Assembly: GCA_016705545.1 (NCBI GenBank)
Contig: JADIYA010000006.1
Span: 124,001 to 188,000 of the forward strand
DNA: 64,000 nt
DNA from: Flavobacteriales bacterium
Lineage (GTDB): Bacteria > Bacteroidota > Bacteroidia > Flavobacteriales_F > PHOS-HE28
Direction of reading: 5' to 3'
The position numbers and the translations under genes are program-made. The notes under the pieces were generated by a model. It was given only the letters and a program-made list of their open reading frames with translations. It had not been told where the DNA came from and did not search any database. Positions 1-8,820 of this stretch are shown here, piece by piece. Each line of letters begins with the position of its first letter. The first letter of the stretch is position 1.

Positions 1-2
1 CA

Positions 3-1001
3 CTGCTGGGCGGATGTTTGCTGAACCGAGCCCTGTTCGCCGCAACAGGAAAGCGCTTTGATTATGCCCATGGCGATCGGCTTGTGCGCCATTACGCTCC
101 GTTGGTGAAGGAGCGCCTCCGTCGCGCCTATGCGGACCTGGTGATCGCGCCTGCGGCCACGGCCTTGCTCGCAGGACCCGACCTGGGCATGCCCTTCATC
201 TTCCTTTCGGATACCACGTTGGCGAACATGCTCGACTACTATGAGTCGTACGCTGACCTCTCGAGCTGGTCGAAGCGGCAGAGCCTGCGCAACGAGAGCG
301 CGGCCATCCAACGCTCCGCCTTCGCCGTCTTCCCTTCTGACTGGGCGGCAGCTTCGGCGGTGCGTGACCATGGCGCGCGACCAGAGCAAGTCGCAGTGGT
401 GCCATTCGGGGCGAACTTCAAGTCGATTCCAAGCGCGGCTGAAGCGCTGAGGGAGCGACCCTTGGGCGAATTGCGGCTGCTCTTCCTCGGAGTCGATTGG
501 GAACGCAAGGGCGGACCGCTGGTGCTGGAGACCGTGAAGCAGCTTCGATCCGCAGGCGTGCCCGTTCGGCTCACCATCGCAGGTGTCGTCCCGCCCATCG
601 AAGCGTCGGAGCATATCGACGTGATCCCCTTCATCGACAAGAACACATCGGATGGCGAGCGGAGGATCCAAGCGCTGATGCTGAGCCATCATTTCCTGTT
701 CGTGCCTGCGCGCGCGGAGTGCTACGGCATAGTTTTCTGCGAAGCGGCTGCGTGCGGATTGCCTTCCATCGCACGGCTCACCGGAGGAGTCGCTGGCGCC
801 TTGGTCGATAGCGTGAATGGTCGCTTGCTGCCTCCGGATGCAGGGGCGGCGGACTACGCGGAAGTGATGTGCTCCCTGTGGGCCAACCAAGGCGAATACA
901 GCGCCTTGCAACGATCCGCCCGCAGGCTATTTGAGACCACCCATAACTGGAAGCACTGGGGCGATCGCATGGAAGCGCTCATCGCTTCGGTGCTTCGCTG
1001 A
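3..1001 (+). CDS. Glycosyltransferase family 4-like protein, 5' end missing
   Basis: The frame is open to the window edge, so the true start lies upstream; a TTG at 18 is only an internal candidate. The visible 330 residues look like the end of the acceptor half plus the complete nucleotide-sugar-binding half of a GT-B enzyme. They include LRLLFLGVDWERKGG, the usual second-domain start, and a late E-x7-E-like segment (ARAECYGIVFCEAAACG) that contacts the sugar nucleotide. The role inferred is retaining transfer of a sugar during surface glycan assembly in the cytoplasm. It converges on the minus-strand polysaccharide operon and overlaps the GT17 gene by 23 bp. Donor and acceptor cannot be told. 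Confidence 0.82.
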   Translation: MLGGCLLNRALFAATGKRFDYAHGDRLVRHYAPLVKERLRRAYADLVIAPAATALLAGPDLGMPFIFLSDTTLANMLDYYESYADLSSWSKRQSLRNESAAIQRSAFAVFPSDWAAASAVRDHGARPEQVAVVPFGANFKSIPSAAEALRERPLGELRLLFLGVDWERKGGPLVLETVKQLRSAGVPVRLTIAGVVPPIEASEHIDVIPFIDKNTSDGERRIQALMLSHHFLFVPARAECYGIVFCEAAACGLPSIARLTGGVAGALVDSVNGRLLPPDAGAADYAEVMCSLWANQGEYSALQRSARRLFETTHNWKHWGDRMEALIASVLR

Positions 1002-1863
1002 ACAGGTGCGCGTAGCGCTGGGGATCGCTCATGATCGCGGCCGGCCAGCTCGCATCCATGGCCTCGAAGCGGTAATGGAAGCCGCGCCCGAAGATGTCCT
1101 CGCCCTGTTCGATCGCGCGACGGATGCGTTCAGGGTCCTTGTACTCGGGCTTGTTGTACTCGGCATGGGCGAAGGCCTCGAGCTTGCTCACGATGCGGTC
1201 CACGCCTCCCAGGTAGCTGAAGTGCCAGCCGCCATCGTCGATGTACGTGACCGTTAGACCCTCGCGGATCAGCCTCCAGCGGAGCTTCACGGCATAGTAG
1301 AGCGCACGCACCAGCGGCGGTGCGAAGGTGTTCTGGAGCAGGATGGCCAGCTCGCGGTAATGCTGCGGCTTTCGTTGGAGCATCGCTCCATCGATCATCA
1401 CGGTGCCGTTCCACCGGTAATCATCACCGCCCTGCTGCGTGGCGTTCACGCAGTTCAGGTAGTAGTAGTACATGCGTTGACGGAAGATGCGCAGTCCGCG
1501 CTTCAAAGCCGCTGCGCGCACCTTCTCCGGGCGCGGGATCTCGTCCACATCGCTGATCATGATATGGTCCGTCGGCGCGATGTCCCTCAGACCATCGAGG
1601 ATGCTGTTGCGCTGGTGCTTCTCGAACACCCAGCCATCGCCATCGGGGCGCGGCGGGTAACGCTCCACCACCACATGGTGGATCTTGTGCAGCCATGCCG
1701 CGTAGCGTGCTTTGTTCTCCGCGAAGTGCAGGGGCTTGGGTTTCCCTTGATGCGTCAGTGTCGCCTCCACCAGCACGAAGCGGTCCACCACGGAATCGAG
1801 CTCGCGCAAGCGGATCTCCAGCAGGTCCAGTTCGTTGAAGAAGGTGAAGCAGTCGTGGATCAT
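979..1863 (-). CDS. Glycosyltransferase family 17 protein
   Basis: The 294-residue product resembles GT17, the family of the beta-1,4-mannosyl-glycoprotein GlcNAc transferase (GnT-III). It opens with MIHDCFTFFNELDLLEIRL and has FVLVEATLTHQGKPKP and the acidic metal-binding stretch ISDVDEIPRP near residues 105-115. Bacterial members sit in capsule or O-antigen clusters. The start overlaps the stop of the preceding GT2 gene by 4 bp (ATGA), which points to translational coupling. It is the last gene of the minus-strand operon. A GlcNAc-type transfer onto the surface glycan is inferred; acceptor unknown. Confidence 0.85.
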   Translation of the reverse strand: MIHDCFTFFNELDLLEIRLRELDSVVDRFVLVEATLTHQGKPKPLHFAENKARYAAWLHKIHHVVVERYPPRPDGDGWVFEKHQRNSILDGLRDIAPTDHIMISDVDEIPRPEKVRAAALKRGLRIFRQRMYYYYLNCVNATQQGGDDYRWNGTVMIDGAMLQRKPQHYRELAILLQNTFAPPLVRALYYAVKLRWRLIREGLTVTYIDDGGWHFSYLGGVDRIVSKLEAFAHAEYNKPEYKDPERIRRAIEQGEDIFGRGFHYRFEAMDASWPAAIMSDPQRYAHLFSEAPKR

Positions 1864-2779
1864 CGGCGGAAAGGTCGCGCGAACAGCCAGAAAGGGGTAA
1901 TCGCCAGGGTGATGGGCACAAGTTGCAGAAGGAAGGCGGTGCGCCGGAGCGGGAGCAGGATCACAGGTTCGCGCTTGATCAACCGCAGTTCGAGTAGGAA
2001 ATCAGCGTAGCGGACCAGGATCTTGATGCGCATGAAGAAGTCCAGGCTGCCGCGTCCCCAGAGGTCCTGGAGCACGGGCAGATGCCAGCGCCGCATCCCT
2101 GGTCCATCCTTGCTCAAGCCACGCGGATTCACGCGCACGGCAGAAAGGCAAGCTGCGTCGTCGAGGAACGCGAAGCGATGGCCCGTGCCGGCCAGCATGA
2201 GCCACAGGTGCCAGTCCTCAACGGCGCGGAACTGCTCCCTGAAGCCGCCCACGGATCGCACTGCGCTGGCGCGGACAAGCGCCGTGTTCAGTCGGATCAC
2301 GTTGCCTTTCAACAGGCGATTGACGTCAGCATCGCCAGCCCCATCCAGCTTCTCATCACCATGATGCTCGCCCGGTTGCGCCAAAGTCCGGCGCAGCGGT
2401 GAAATGCGCGAAGTCGGAGCATACGAGCGCTGCTATCTGGATGCGCATCCAGGAATGCTGCCTGCCGTGCGAGCTTCTCCGGCGCGATGGCATCGTCGGC
2501 ATCGAGGAATTGCACATAACGGCCTTGTGCTTCGGCGATGCCCCGGTTTCGTGCTGCCGAGACGCCGACGTTCGCATCAAACCGGATGCTCCGGAAGCGC
2601 TTGTCCTTTGCAACAGCTTCAGCAGCGATGCGCGGCGTCCCATCGCTGCTGGCGTCATCGACAATGATGCACTCCCAATCCTGTAAGGTCTGCGCGGATA
2701 CGGAGGCCAATGCCGTTGGCAGGTGCTCGCCGTAATCGCGTGCTGCAATGATGACCGAGACCGCGGGCGCGCTGCTCAT
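1860..2779 (-). pseudogene. GT2 glycosyltransferase, frameshifted
   Basis: The start is the ATG at 2779, overlapping the preceding GT2 stop by 4 bp. The first frame gives a normal GT-A core: VSVIIAARDYGEHL, IIVDDASSDGT, then FLDADD near residue 85 as the DXD metal motif. After roughly 2445 the homology moves to a second frame (LVCSDFAHFTAAPDF), and near 2370-2385 to a third, which carries the GN-I-R-L-N and VGGFREQ segments and EDWHLW (the ED catalytic region). The C-terminus has a hydrophobic segment. All the expected pieces are present in order, so two small indels break an otherwise complete gene of about 305 codons. Sequencing error is as likely as a true pseudogene. Confidence 0.8.
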
Positions 2780-3507
2780 CGGCCGATCATGCGATTGAAG
2801 GCTGCCCAGCCGTGGTAGGCCATGTACCAGAAGCGCGGGGCGAAACGGCGCTGGATGTCCTTGCGCTCCCATGCGAAGCGCTCCACTTGATCGGTTCGCG
2901 AGCTGAGTCCTCGGGTATCGAAGACGCCAACGACGAAGGGCAGCTTCACCAATCGCAGGCCGCCCTGCCAGAAGGCCTGCGCAAAGAGCGCGTAGTCGGC
3001 TGCGATGCGGTATTGCGTGTCGTACCCTCCCATGCGCTCGAGCAGCGACCTGCGGATGAATTGCGATTGGTGCGCCACCACTTCCTTCATGAGCCAAGGG
3101 CTGCGGATAGGGAAGGGGTGGCGTTTGGTCGCATATGGCCCGCGATCATCGCTCAAATACGCGTCGCCGTATGCGATATCCACAGCAGCGCTCAACGAAG
3201 GCAACGCGCGTACGAGCACGTCAGGCGCAGAGAGGGTATCTCCGCTATTCAGGAAGAGCACGAACTCGGCCGAAGCGCTCCGCCAACCCTTGTTCTGAGC
3301 ATCGTACACGCCATCATCCGGCTCGCTCACCCACGTGGTGAATCGCGTGCCTTGCTCGCGGATCAGTTCAGCGCTGCCATCGCTGCTGGCCCCATCAACC
3401 ACATGATGTGCGAAGCCCTGCCAGCTCTGTTCGTTCAGGCTGGTCAGCGTGCGCTCTAGCCCAGCGCGGTCGTTGCGGCACACGGTGACGATGGCGAGCG
3501 TGCTCAT
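2776..3507 (-). CDS. Glycosyltransferase family 2 protein
   Basis: The start is the ATG at 3507, which overlaps the upstream GT4 stop by 4 bp and begins MSTLAIVTVCRNDRAGLERT, the standard first strand of the GT-A fold. HHVVDGASSDGS carries the UDP-binding Asp. FLNSGDTL stands at the DXD position, with SGD replacing DXD as in the WcaA-like colanic acid branch of the family. RIAADYALFAQAFWQGG matches the later catalytic Asp region. With 243 residues it is the usual size for this group. It is presumed to add one sugar to the lipid-linked repeat unit on the cytoplasmic face of the inner membrane. Confidence 0.88.
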   Translation of the reverse strand: MSTLAIVTVCRNDRAGLERTLTSLNEQSWQGFAHHVVDGASSDGSAELIREQGTRFTTWVSEPDDGVYDAQNKGWRSASAEFVLFLNSGDTLSAPDVLVRALPSLSAAVDIAYGDAYLSDDRGPYATKRHPFPIRSPWLMKEVVAHQSQFIRRSLLERMGGYDTQYRIAADYALFAQAFWQGGLRLVKLPFVVGVFDTRGLSSRTDQVERFAWERKDIQRRFAPRFWYMAYHGWAAFNRMIGR

Positions 3508-4772
3508 GGGCGCAGGTCGCGGTAAAGCTCTGCATAGCGGCCGGCAATCGGTGTCCGGTCGTAGCGCGCCGCTGCACTCGCCGCAATGGTCGGGCGGTCC
3601 CACGGATGAAGGAGCGCATCACGCATCGCATCGCGCAGGCCATCTGCATGGCCGGCCTCGACGAGCAAGCCGTTGCCGGCATGGATCTGCTCCGGTATTC
3701 CGCCCACGTTGAAGGCGACGACAGGCGTTCCGCAAAGCAGCGATTCACAGATGGTGTTCGGCAGGTTCTCTGCCTGCGAGGGCAGCACGAAGAGGTCGGC
3801 GGCCGCATAGTGCATCGCGATCAGTGACGCCTCGGTCAGCAGGCCGGTGCTAGTGGTGTTGAGGCGATGCAGCAGTTCCTGCATTGGATGGCCCATGCTC
3901 ACGAGATGCGCATCCGTCCCCAGTTCATCGAGCGCCCTGAGCAACAGCGTCATCCCCTTGCGCGGGTTCGACGCATCGAATGCGCTGAAGAGGATGATGC
4001 GTGCTTCCATCGGCAGGCCAAGCGCGGCGCGGGCCTCCTCGCGCTGCATAGGTTTGAAGGTTCTGAGATTGAATCCGTTCGGGATCACCGTGCAGTCACG
4101 ATCGGCCAGGATTGTGCTTTGCCGTGCGCGTGCTGCGAGCCATTCCGATGGTGCCACCAAGGCCATGCGATCCTTGGGGAAGTTCCTGAGGGCAACTTGT
4201 TTCACGCGCCACCATCCATGCGCCTTGTTCTTGTCCGCGAGTTGCGGGCATTCCTGGCATTCACGTGTGAATCCCTGGCACGCATCGGCATGGTGGCAGC
4301 CGCCGGTGAACGGGTTCATGTCGTGCATCGTCCAGACGATCGGGGTGCTGCATCGCGCAAAGAAGCGGTCGAACCCGATCATGCCGCGACTCACCCAATG
4401 GAGGTGGACGATGTCGGCCTGCTGCACCAGCGGATGGCGGTCAGCATCGAAGAAGGAGTATGGCAGCGAGAATATCTCAAGCCCTGGCGGCCGGCCTTGC
4501 AGGTTCGCATTCCCCGGGCCGATGCTCCGGTCCTCCACAAGACCTGCCTTCTCCAGTGCGCGCCGGGCTCGGTATTGCGCGCGAGCCAGCAAAGGAGTAC
4601 CGCACAATTCGAACGGGGCGATGGCGTGATGGCGCTGCACATCATTACGCGTTCGGCCCAAGGTGAGCAGGTCGCTCTCGATGCCTTGAGCGAGCAAGGC
4701 CTCATGCAGGTTGATCGCAGCGACGGCCGCTCCACCGAAATCGTTGGTGCAGAGGTGGACGATACGCATCAT
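3504..4772 (-). CDS. Glycosyltransferase family 4 protein
   Basis: This 422-residue GT-B enzyme starts MMRIVHLCTNDFGGAAVAA, with the glycine-rich loop typical of GT4. A Cys-rich insertion around residues 165-180 (GCHHADACQGF and CQEC) follows MHDMNPFTGG and is common in capsule GT4 enzymes, perhaps as a metal site. The C-terminal half has ILFSAFDASNPRKG and the donor-site segment LPSQAENLPNTICESLLCG. It is coupled by 4-bp overlaps to the deacetylase upstream and the GT2 downstream. Sugar specificity is not readable. Confidence 0.9.
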   Translation of the reverse strand: MMRIVHLCTNDFGGAAVAAINLHEALLAQGIESDLLTLGRTRNDVQRHHAIAPFELCGTPLLARAQYRARRALEKAGLVEDRSIGPGNANLQGRPPGLEIFSLPYSFFDADRHPLVQQADIVHLHWVSRGMIGFDRFFARCSTPIVWTMHDMNPFTGGCHHADACQGFTRECQECPQLADKNKAHGWWRVKQVALRNFPKDRMALVAPSEWLAARARQSTILADRDCTVIPNGFNLRTFKPMQREEARAALGLPMEARIILFSAFDASNPRKGMTLLLRALDELGTDAHLVSMGHPMQELLHRLNTTSTGLLTEASLIAMHYAAADLFVLPSQAENLPNTICESLLCGTPVVAFNVGGIPEQIHAGNGLLVEAGHADGLRDAMRDALLHPWDRPTIAASAAARYDRTPIAGRYAELYRDLRP

Positions 4773-5773
4773 CGCAGGAAAGGTCGGAGGCGGCGCTCGA
4801 ATTCCTTGGCTTCCCAGTCGCGTACGATCACGCGGGGGAATGCAAATCGTGGAGAGCGCCTATGGACGATTCCCGTCACATTGGCGGCTGCATGATGGAA
4901 TCCGGCCTGCTCGCAGATGCGCATGGAGACGGCATTGAATTCCGCACCTGTGCCAAAGGGGTAGGCGAACCGCACGATGGGTCGGTTCAGGAGCGCTTCG
5001 AGCGCCTGCTTCGAACCGATGATCTCTGACCGTTGGCCATCCTCATCCCGGCTCGACAAGGTGCAATGCCCGATGGTGTGCGCGCCGATAGCGACGGATG
5101 GGGATGATGCGAAGGCACGCAGCTCATCCTGCGTCATGGGCAGATGCGTCGAGCGCGGCCTTGAAGAATCCAAGCGAATGCGTAGTTCGCTTAGGATGGC
5201 ATCACGAGCTTCACTCGAAAGGATGCGCAGTGTCGCAATCAGGAAACCATACCGCTCGCGCATGTCCGCAGCGTTCGGCGGGTGGTCGTAGTTCCAGTTC
5301 AATTCACCTTCGAGCCTATCGTATTCAAAGGCCTTCGGCAAGTTCCGGTTCACCAGCAGCAGCCGCTCCAGTTCGTCCCACCAGTATTCCCGATCAGCGC
5401 CGATGTAGCCGGAAGCAATGTAGAAAAGGCCTTGCAACGCGTGCCGCTCGAGGATCGGCCTTGCGATCTGATGGTTGTCTGCGTAACCATCGTCGAAGGT
5501 GATGAGCGCGCTGTTGCTTGGGAATCGCTTCCCACTTTGGAGAAACTCATCGAACTCATCGGCCGTGAGCACCTGGCAGTTCGCCTTGAGCCATGCGAGT
5601 TGCGCGTCGAATCGCGCCGGAGAAACAGCCAACTGCTGCGGATCGGTGGCCAGTTCAATGACGCGATGGTAGAGCAGGACGATGCAATTGCCACCGAGCA
5701 ACGCGTCGCGCCGTTGGCGCAGGCGGTGCACGGCAGGGCGCAGGGCGCGCTTCAGATCAGCTGCGGAAGGCAT
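4769..5773 (-). CDS. Polysaccharide deacetylase (NodB homology, CE4)
   Basis: The chosen start (ATG 5773) gives 334 residues. NodB motifs are in order: ALITFDDGYADNH (general base Asp and metal Asp), GAHTIGHCTL (the H-x3-H metal pair), and FAYPFGTG. The family removes N- or O-acetyl groups from polysaccharides using a divalent metal. No clear signal peptide is visible, so it may act on the lipid-linked intermediate in the cytoplasm or be an O-antigen tailoring enzyme. It overlaps the FkbM gene end by 17 bp and the GT4 start by 3-4 bp. Confidence 0.9.
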   Translation of the reverse strand: MPSAADLKRALRPAVHRLRQRRDALLGGNCIVLLYHRVIELATDPQQLAVSPARFDAQLAWLKANCQVLTADEFDEFLQSGKRFPSNSALITFDDGYADNHQIARPILERHALQGLFYIASGYIGADREYWWDELERLLLVNRNLPKAFEYDRLEGELNWNYDHPPNAADMRERYGFLIATLRILSSEARDAILSELRIRLDSSRPRSTHLPMTQDELRAFASSPSVAIGAHTIGHCTLSSRDEDGQRSEIIGSKQALEALLNRPIVRFAYPFGTGAEFNAVSMRICEQAGFHHAAANVTGIVHRRSPRFAFPRVIVRDWEAKEFERRLRPFLR

Positions 5774-6539
5774 GGATGTCGAGCTGAAGGTCCATGGGTG
5801 CTGCCGGCGGGGCCAGGAATGGCTGCATCGGCGCGGCACCGATGCCGCGCAGGTGGTACCTGAACCCGTTCGCTGTCAGAACGGCCAGCAATTCATGCAG
5901 GCGCTGCGGCCTGGCCGTGTGCGAATGGTACTCCACGAATATCCTGTCCACGCGCTGCAGCACGTCCCCGCAGTCGATCAGCACATCGGTCTCTGCGCCC
6001 TCGATGTCGATTTTCAGCAAATCGATGCGCTCATGCGCGAGGAGCTCCTCACGCAGCCGTAGTGATGGCACTTCTGTTGCCGCTGAGCCTTCGCTTACCG
6101 ACCCACCGTCGGCTCCATCGCTGTTGAAGGAGACTCCATCGCTGTGGACCCCCACCGCCGCGCGCCGTGCCTCGACGCCCTGAGCGCCGTTGACTCTGAG
6201 GTTGCGCTCCAAGCACGCGAACACCTTCGGGTCCGGCTCGTAAGCGATGATCCGCGCCCGGGGATGACGCTGCTGCTGATACAGCGCAGTTATGCCGACG
6301 TTGGCACCGCAATCGATGATGAGCGGTGCCCGATCACGTGGCTCGAACCGGATACGCTCTTCACCGAAGGTCTCCGCGATCTGCCATGCGACCGACAAGA
6401 AATCCGTGCATGCGATGGTGAGATCGCGATAAGCGAAGCTGTGGGGCACATGGCGCGCGAAGGCGGATGCCGCGTTGATGAGCCGCGCCTCTTCCGAAGG
6501 TGGGCCATGCACGATGCGGGAGAGGATGCTGCGTATCAT
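5757..6539 (-). CDS. FkbM family methyltransferase
   Basis: This 260-residue class I SAM methyltransferase of the FkbM group has LIIDCGANVGITALY (SAM loop, residues about 72-86), IAYEPDPKVFACLERN with the acidic ribose-binding Glu, and LLKIDIEGAETDVL, the FkbM signature. Such enzymes O-methylate sugars of polysaccharides and glycolipids. The start at 6539 overlaps the stop of the upstream fusion gene by 4 bp. Methylation of the exported glycan is inferred from the operon. Confidence 0.9.
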   Translation of the reverse strand: MIRSILSRIVHGPPSEEARLINAASAFARHVPHSFAYRDLTIACTDFLSVAWQIAETFGEERIRFEPRDRAPLIIDCGANVGITALYQQQRHPRARIIAYEPDPKVFACLERNLRVNGAQGVEARRAAVGVHSDGVSFNSDGADGGSVSEGSAATEVPSLRLREELLAHERIDLLKIDIEGAETDVLIDCGDVLQRVDRIFVEYHSHTARPQRLHELLAVLTANGFRYHLRGIGAAPMQPFLAPPAAPMDLQLDIHAFRS

Positions 6540-8125
6540 GCCTTGATCGCACTGATGCCGATCACGACCGGATAATCCGGGTCGAGCGCGTCGAGCTGTT
6601 GTGCGTCGCATTCCTCGGCAGCGAACCCCTTGAGCAAGCAGGCCGCCGCGTAACTGTTGCCGAATGCGCGCACGGTGATGCGTTCGGCACCGAATGCCTC
6701 CGCGAAGAGCCGCTCGATCCCTTGCGGTGTGAAGCGCCAAAAGTCCCCCCATCGGTCCGCATCGTGCCGAGAGATCTGGCAGAGCCCGGCCACGGTGACG
6801 AGCGCAGTGCCCCCCGGACGCAATGAGCGATGCAGCCCTTCGATCGCTGCACGCACATCGAATATGAAGTTCAGGGTTTGCGTGCAGATGAATACGTCCA
6901 CTTCATCATGCGGAAGGCTATCGTGCCGTGTGAGGTCGCCAATGCGCTGGCCAGCCGTTGCGGCACCTTCGAAAAGCAGCACCTCGCTCTGCACGGCGCC
7001 CGACCCGAATCGCCTGGTGTATCTATCCTCACCGATCTCCATGACATGTCCGGTGATGCATTCCTTCTTCGAAGAAAGGAATCCCTCTATGTAATAGCGG
7101 TCGATCGGTTGCCCTCGGTCGAATCCGAATGCGCGCGAGACGGGTTCGAAGGCGAGCTGCGCGGGTGATGCACCACTGCTGTTGCTGCGCGCCCACCATT
7201 GTCGGAGCCCAGGTGGGAGCTTACGCCAGATGCGGGTCTTCAGTGAGGGGTTCCGTCCTATGAAGTGCGCTTGGGCATATTGGGCCCAGAGCGCCAGCGC
7301 TTCCTGGCTCTCCACTGCATCGATCCGTTCAACGGGCACGGGCGCCGATGCGATGCGCAGCGCGGAGTTGTGGTCAACGCCTGTCTCGTGCGTACCGCCT
7401 TGACCGATTCCCATGTTTCGCACCAGGGAAGCACGCGGGTAATAGCACAGCCCTCCCGCTGCGATGCAGCTCGCCGTCCAGCGGATGGCCCAACTGTCTA
7501 TGTGCCCGGCGATCTGTGCGTGCAGCATCTCTGAATAGAGGCCTACGCTGCCATCGCCAACGAACGCTTTCAACTTTCCGGATTTCTCCAAACGCTCCAG
7601 CAGGGCCTTGCCATCGGGCTCGAATCGGTCCCAAGCACGTTTCCATGTGGCCCAGGCCTGACTGTCGGGATAACGCAGGAAGAAATTGCGCTGGATCCTC
7701 TCTTCCGGGGCGAAATAGTTCCATGCGCCGATGCCGAAGACGCGCTCATCATCGGCGTAGGCGTCGAGCGCCTCGTTCATGAAGCGCAGGAAGTGCGGTG
7801 ATAGGACCACATCGTCCTCCACGATGATGGCACGGCCATGCGCCGTCGTGATCAGCGTTACGCCATCGATCACGGACCGCGCGAGGCCCTTGTTCACCGG
7901 TGCCTCGATCACCGTGACGCTGCGGAATCCTTGGGCTCCATGGGCCAGGGCGCGCACCTCATGAATGGCGATCAGGTCCGCTGGGGGAGCGCCCGGTTTC
8001 GGGCCGTCGCAGAAGATGTGCAGGTCGCTCTCCGCGGCAAGGTCATTCGACGCCAACGTGCGCAGGGCCTCGCGGAGCAGCGCCGGCCGCTTGTAGGCGA
8101 ATACGATGACCGGTGCCGTGCTCAT
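6536..8125 (-). CDS. Glycosyltransferase-methyltransferase fusion protein
   Basis: This 529-residue two-domain protein has an N-terminal half (about 1-300) resembling a GNT-I-like GT-A glycosyltransferase: VIVFAYKRPALLREAL, an N-K-G-L-A-R motif, and RAIIVEDDVVLSP with the EDD metal motif. The C-terminal half (about 330-529) is a SAM-dependent methyltransferase of the Methyltransf_11 type. It has VDVFICTQTLNFIFD and LRPGGTALVTVAG, but the canonical glycine loop is weak (MEIGEDRYTRRFG). Both neighbours overlap it by 4 bp. One polypeptide may add and then methylate a terminal sugar, a chain-capping idea that is only inference. Confidence 0.85.
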   Translation of the reverse strand: MSTAPVIVFAYKRPALLREALRTLASNDLAAESDLHIFCDGPKPGAPPADLIAIHEVRALAHGAQGFRSVTVIEAPVNKGLARSVIDGVTLITTAHGRAIIVEDDVVLSPHFLRFMNEALDAYADDERVFGIGAWNYFAPEERIQRNFFLRYPDSQAWATWKRAWDRFEPDGKALLERLEKSGKLKAFVGDGSVGLYSEMLHAQIAGHIDSWAIRWTASCIAAGGLCYYPRASLVRNMGIGQGGTHETGVDHNSALRIASAPVPVERIDAVESQEALALWAQYAQAHFIGRNPSLKTRIWRKLPPGLRQWWARSNSSGASPAQLAFEPVSRAFGFDRGQPIDRYYIEGFLSSKKECITGHVMEIGEDRYTRRFGSGAVQSEVLLFEGAATAGQRIGDLTRHDSLPHDEVDVFICTQTLNFIFDVRAAIEGLHRSLRPGGTALVTVAGLCQISRHDADRWGDFWRFTPQGIERLFAEAFGAERITVRAFGNSYAAACLLKGFAAEECDAQQLDALDPDYPVVIGISAIKA

Positions 8126-8820
8126 GCGTGCTTGCGGTAGATGCGCGTCTCGGAGAAGTCGGGTCCATAAGGCACTGGGCCGATGCCCTGCAGGATCGGT
8201 GTGAGCCCCTTCAGCGCCGGTCCGTTGCGCGCCGTGTAATGCGCGCGCTCAGCATTGTCAGGATCAGCAACCCGCCGGGCTTCAGCTTGGGTGTACTTAC
8301 GGCAAGGCACGAAGTGCGAGCCCTTCCGTCGATCAGGATGATGTCGAAGTGCTCGTCCGGATATGCCCGTATGGACTCCACGTAGCGGCGATAGTGCTTG
8401 CCTTGCGAGGGTTCATCCGTGCTGGCGAAATGCGCAGGGTCAGCAGGGTCGAGCGTTACGCTGTTCCCGGGCTCGGCAGGGTGATGCATGCCCGTCCACT
8501 TCGCGCGCGCGCCACGCGCCATTTCCTGCTGCAGCGCCGCGAACCAGGCTGTATCGTGCTCCACGGTGACCACTTCGGCCGCGCGATCGCACCAGAAAGT
8601 GTGCTGCCGCCCCGCCGAACTCGAATACGCGGTCAGTGGGCTTCACCACGCGCTTCAGCAGGTCGATCGCGGCGAAGCTGATCCATGGCTGCCGGTCGCG
8701 CAGGCTGCTGGCGCCGGGCAATCGGCTCTTGCGCCAACGGGGGAAGTAGCGGAGCATGGCCCAGCTCGTATGGGGCTTGCCATAGCGGATTCGGCGTGCG
8801 AAATGGATCAAGCGCTCCAC
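8122..8820 (-). pseudogene. SAM-dependent methyltransferase, frameshifted
   Basis: The likely start is the GTG at 8820, directly after the ATPase stop at 8821. The first frame reads to VFEFGG near residue 70, where the SAM-binding glycine loop should follow. Homology resumes in another frame at about 8600 (FWCDRAAEVVTVEHD, then DIILIDGRAR and LKPGGLLIL). The tail moves to a third frame near 8230-8300 and ends in ETRIYRKHA, overlapping the fusion gene by 4 bp. Expected full length is about 230 residues. The first break lies at a run of four G. Consensus error or recent inactivation are both possible. Confidence 0.72.
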
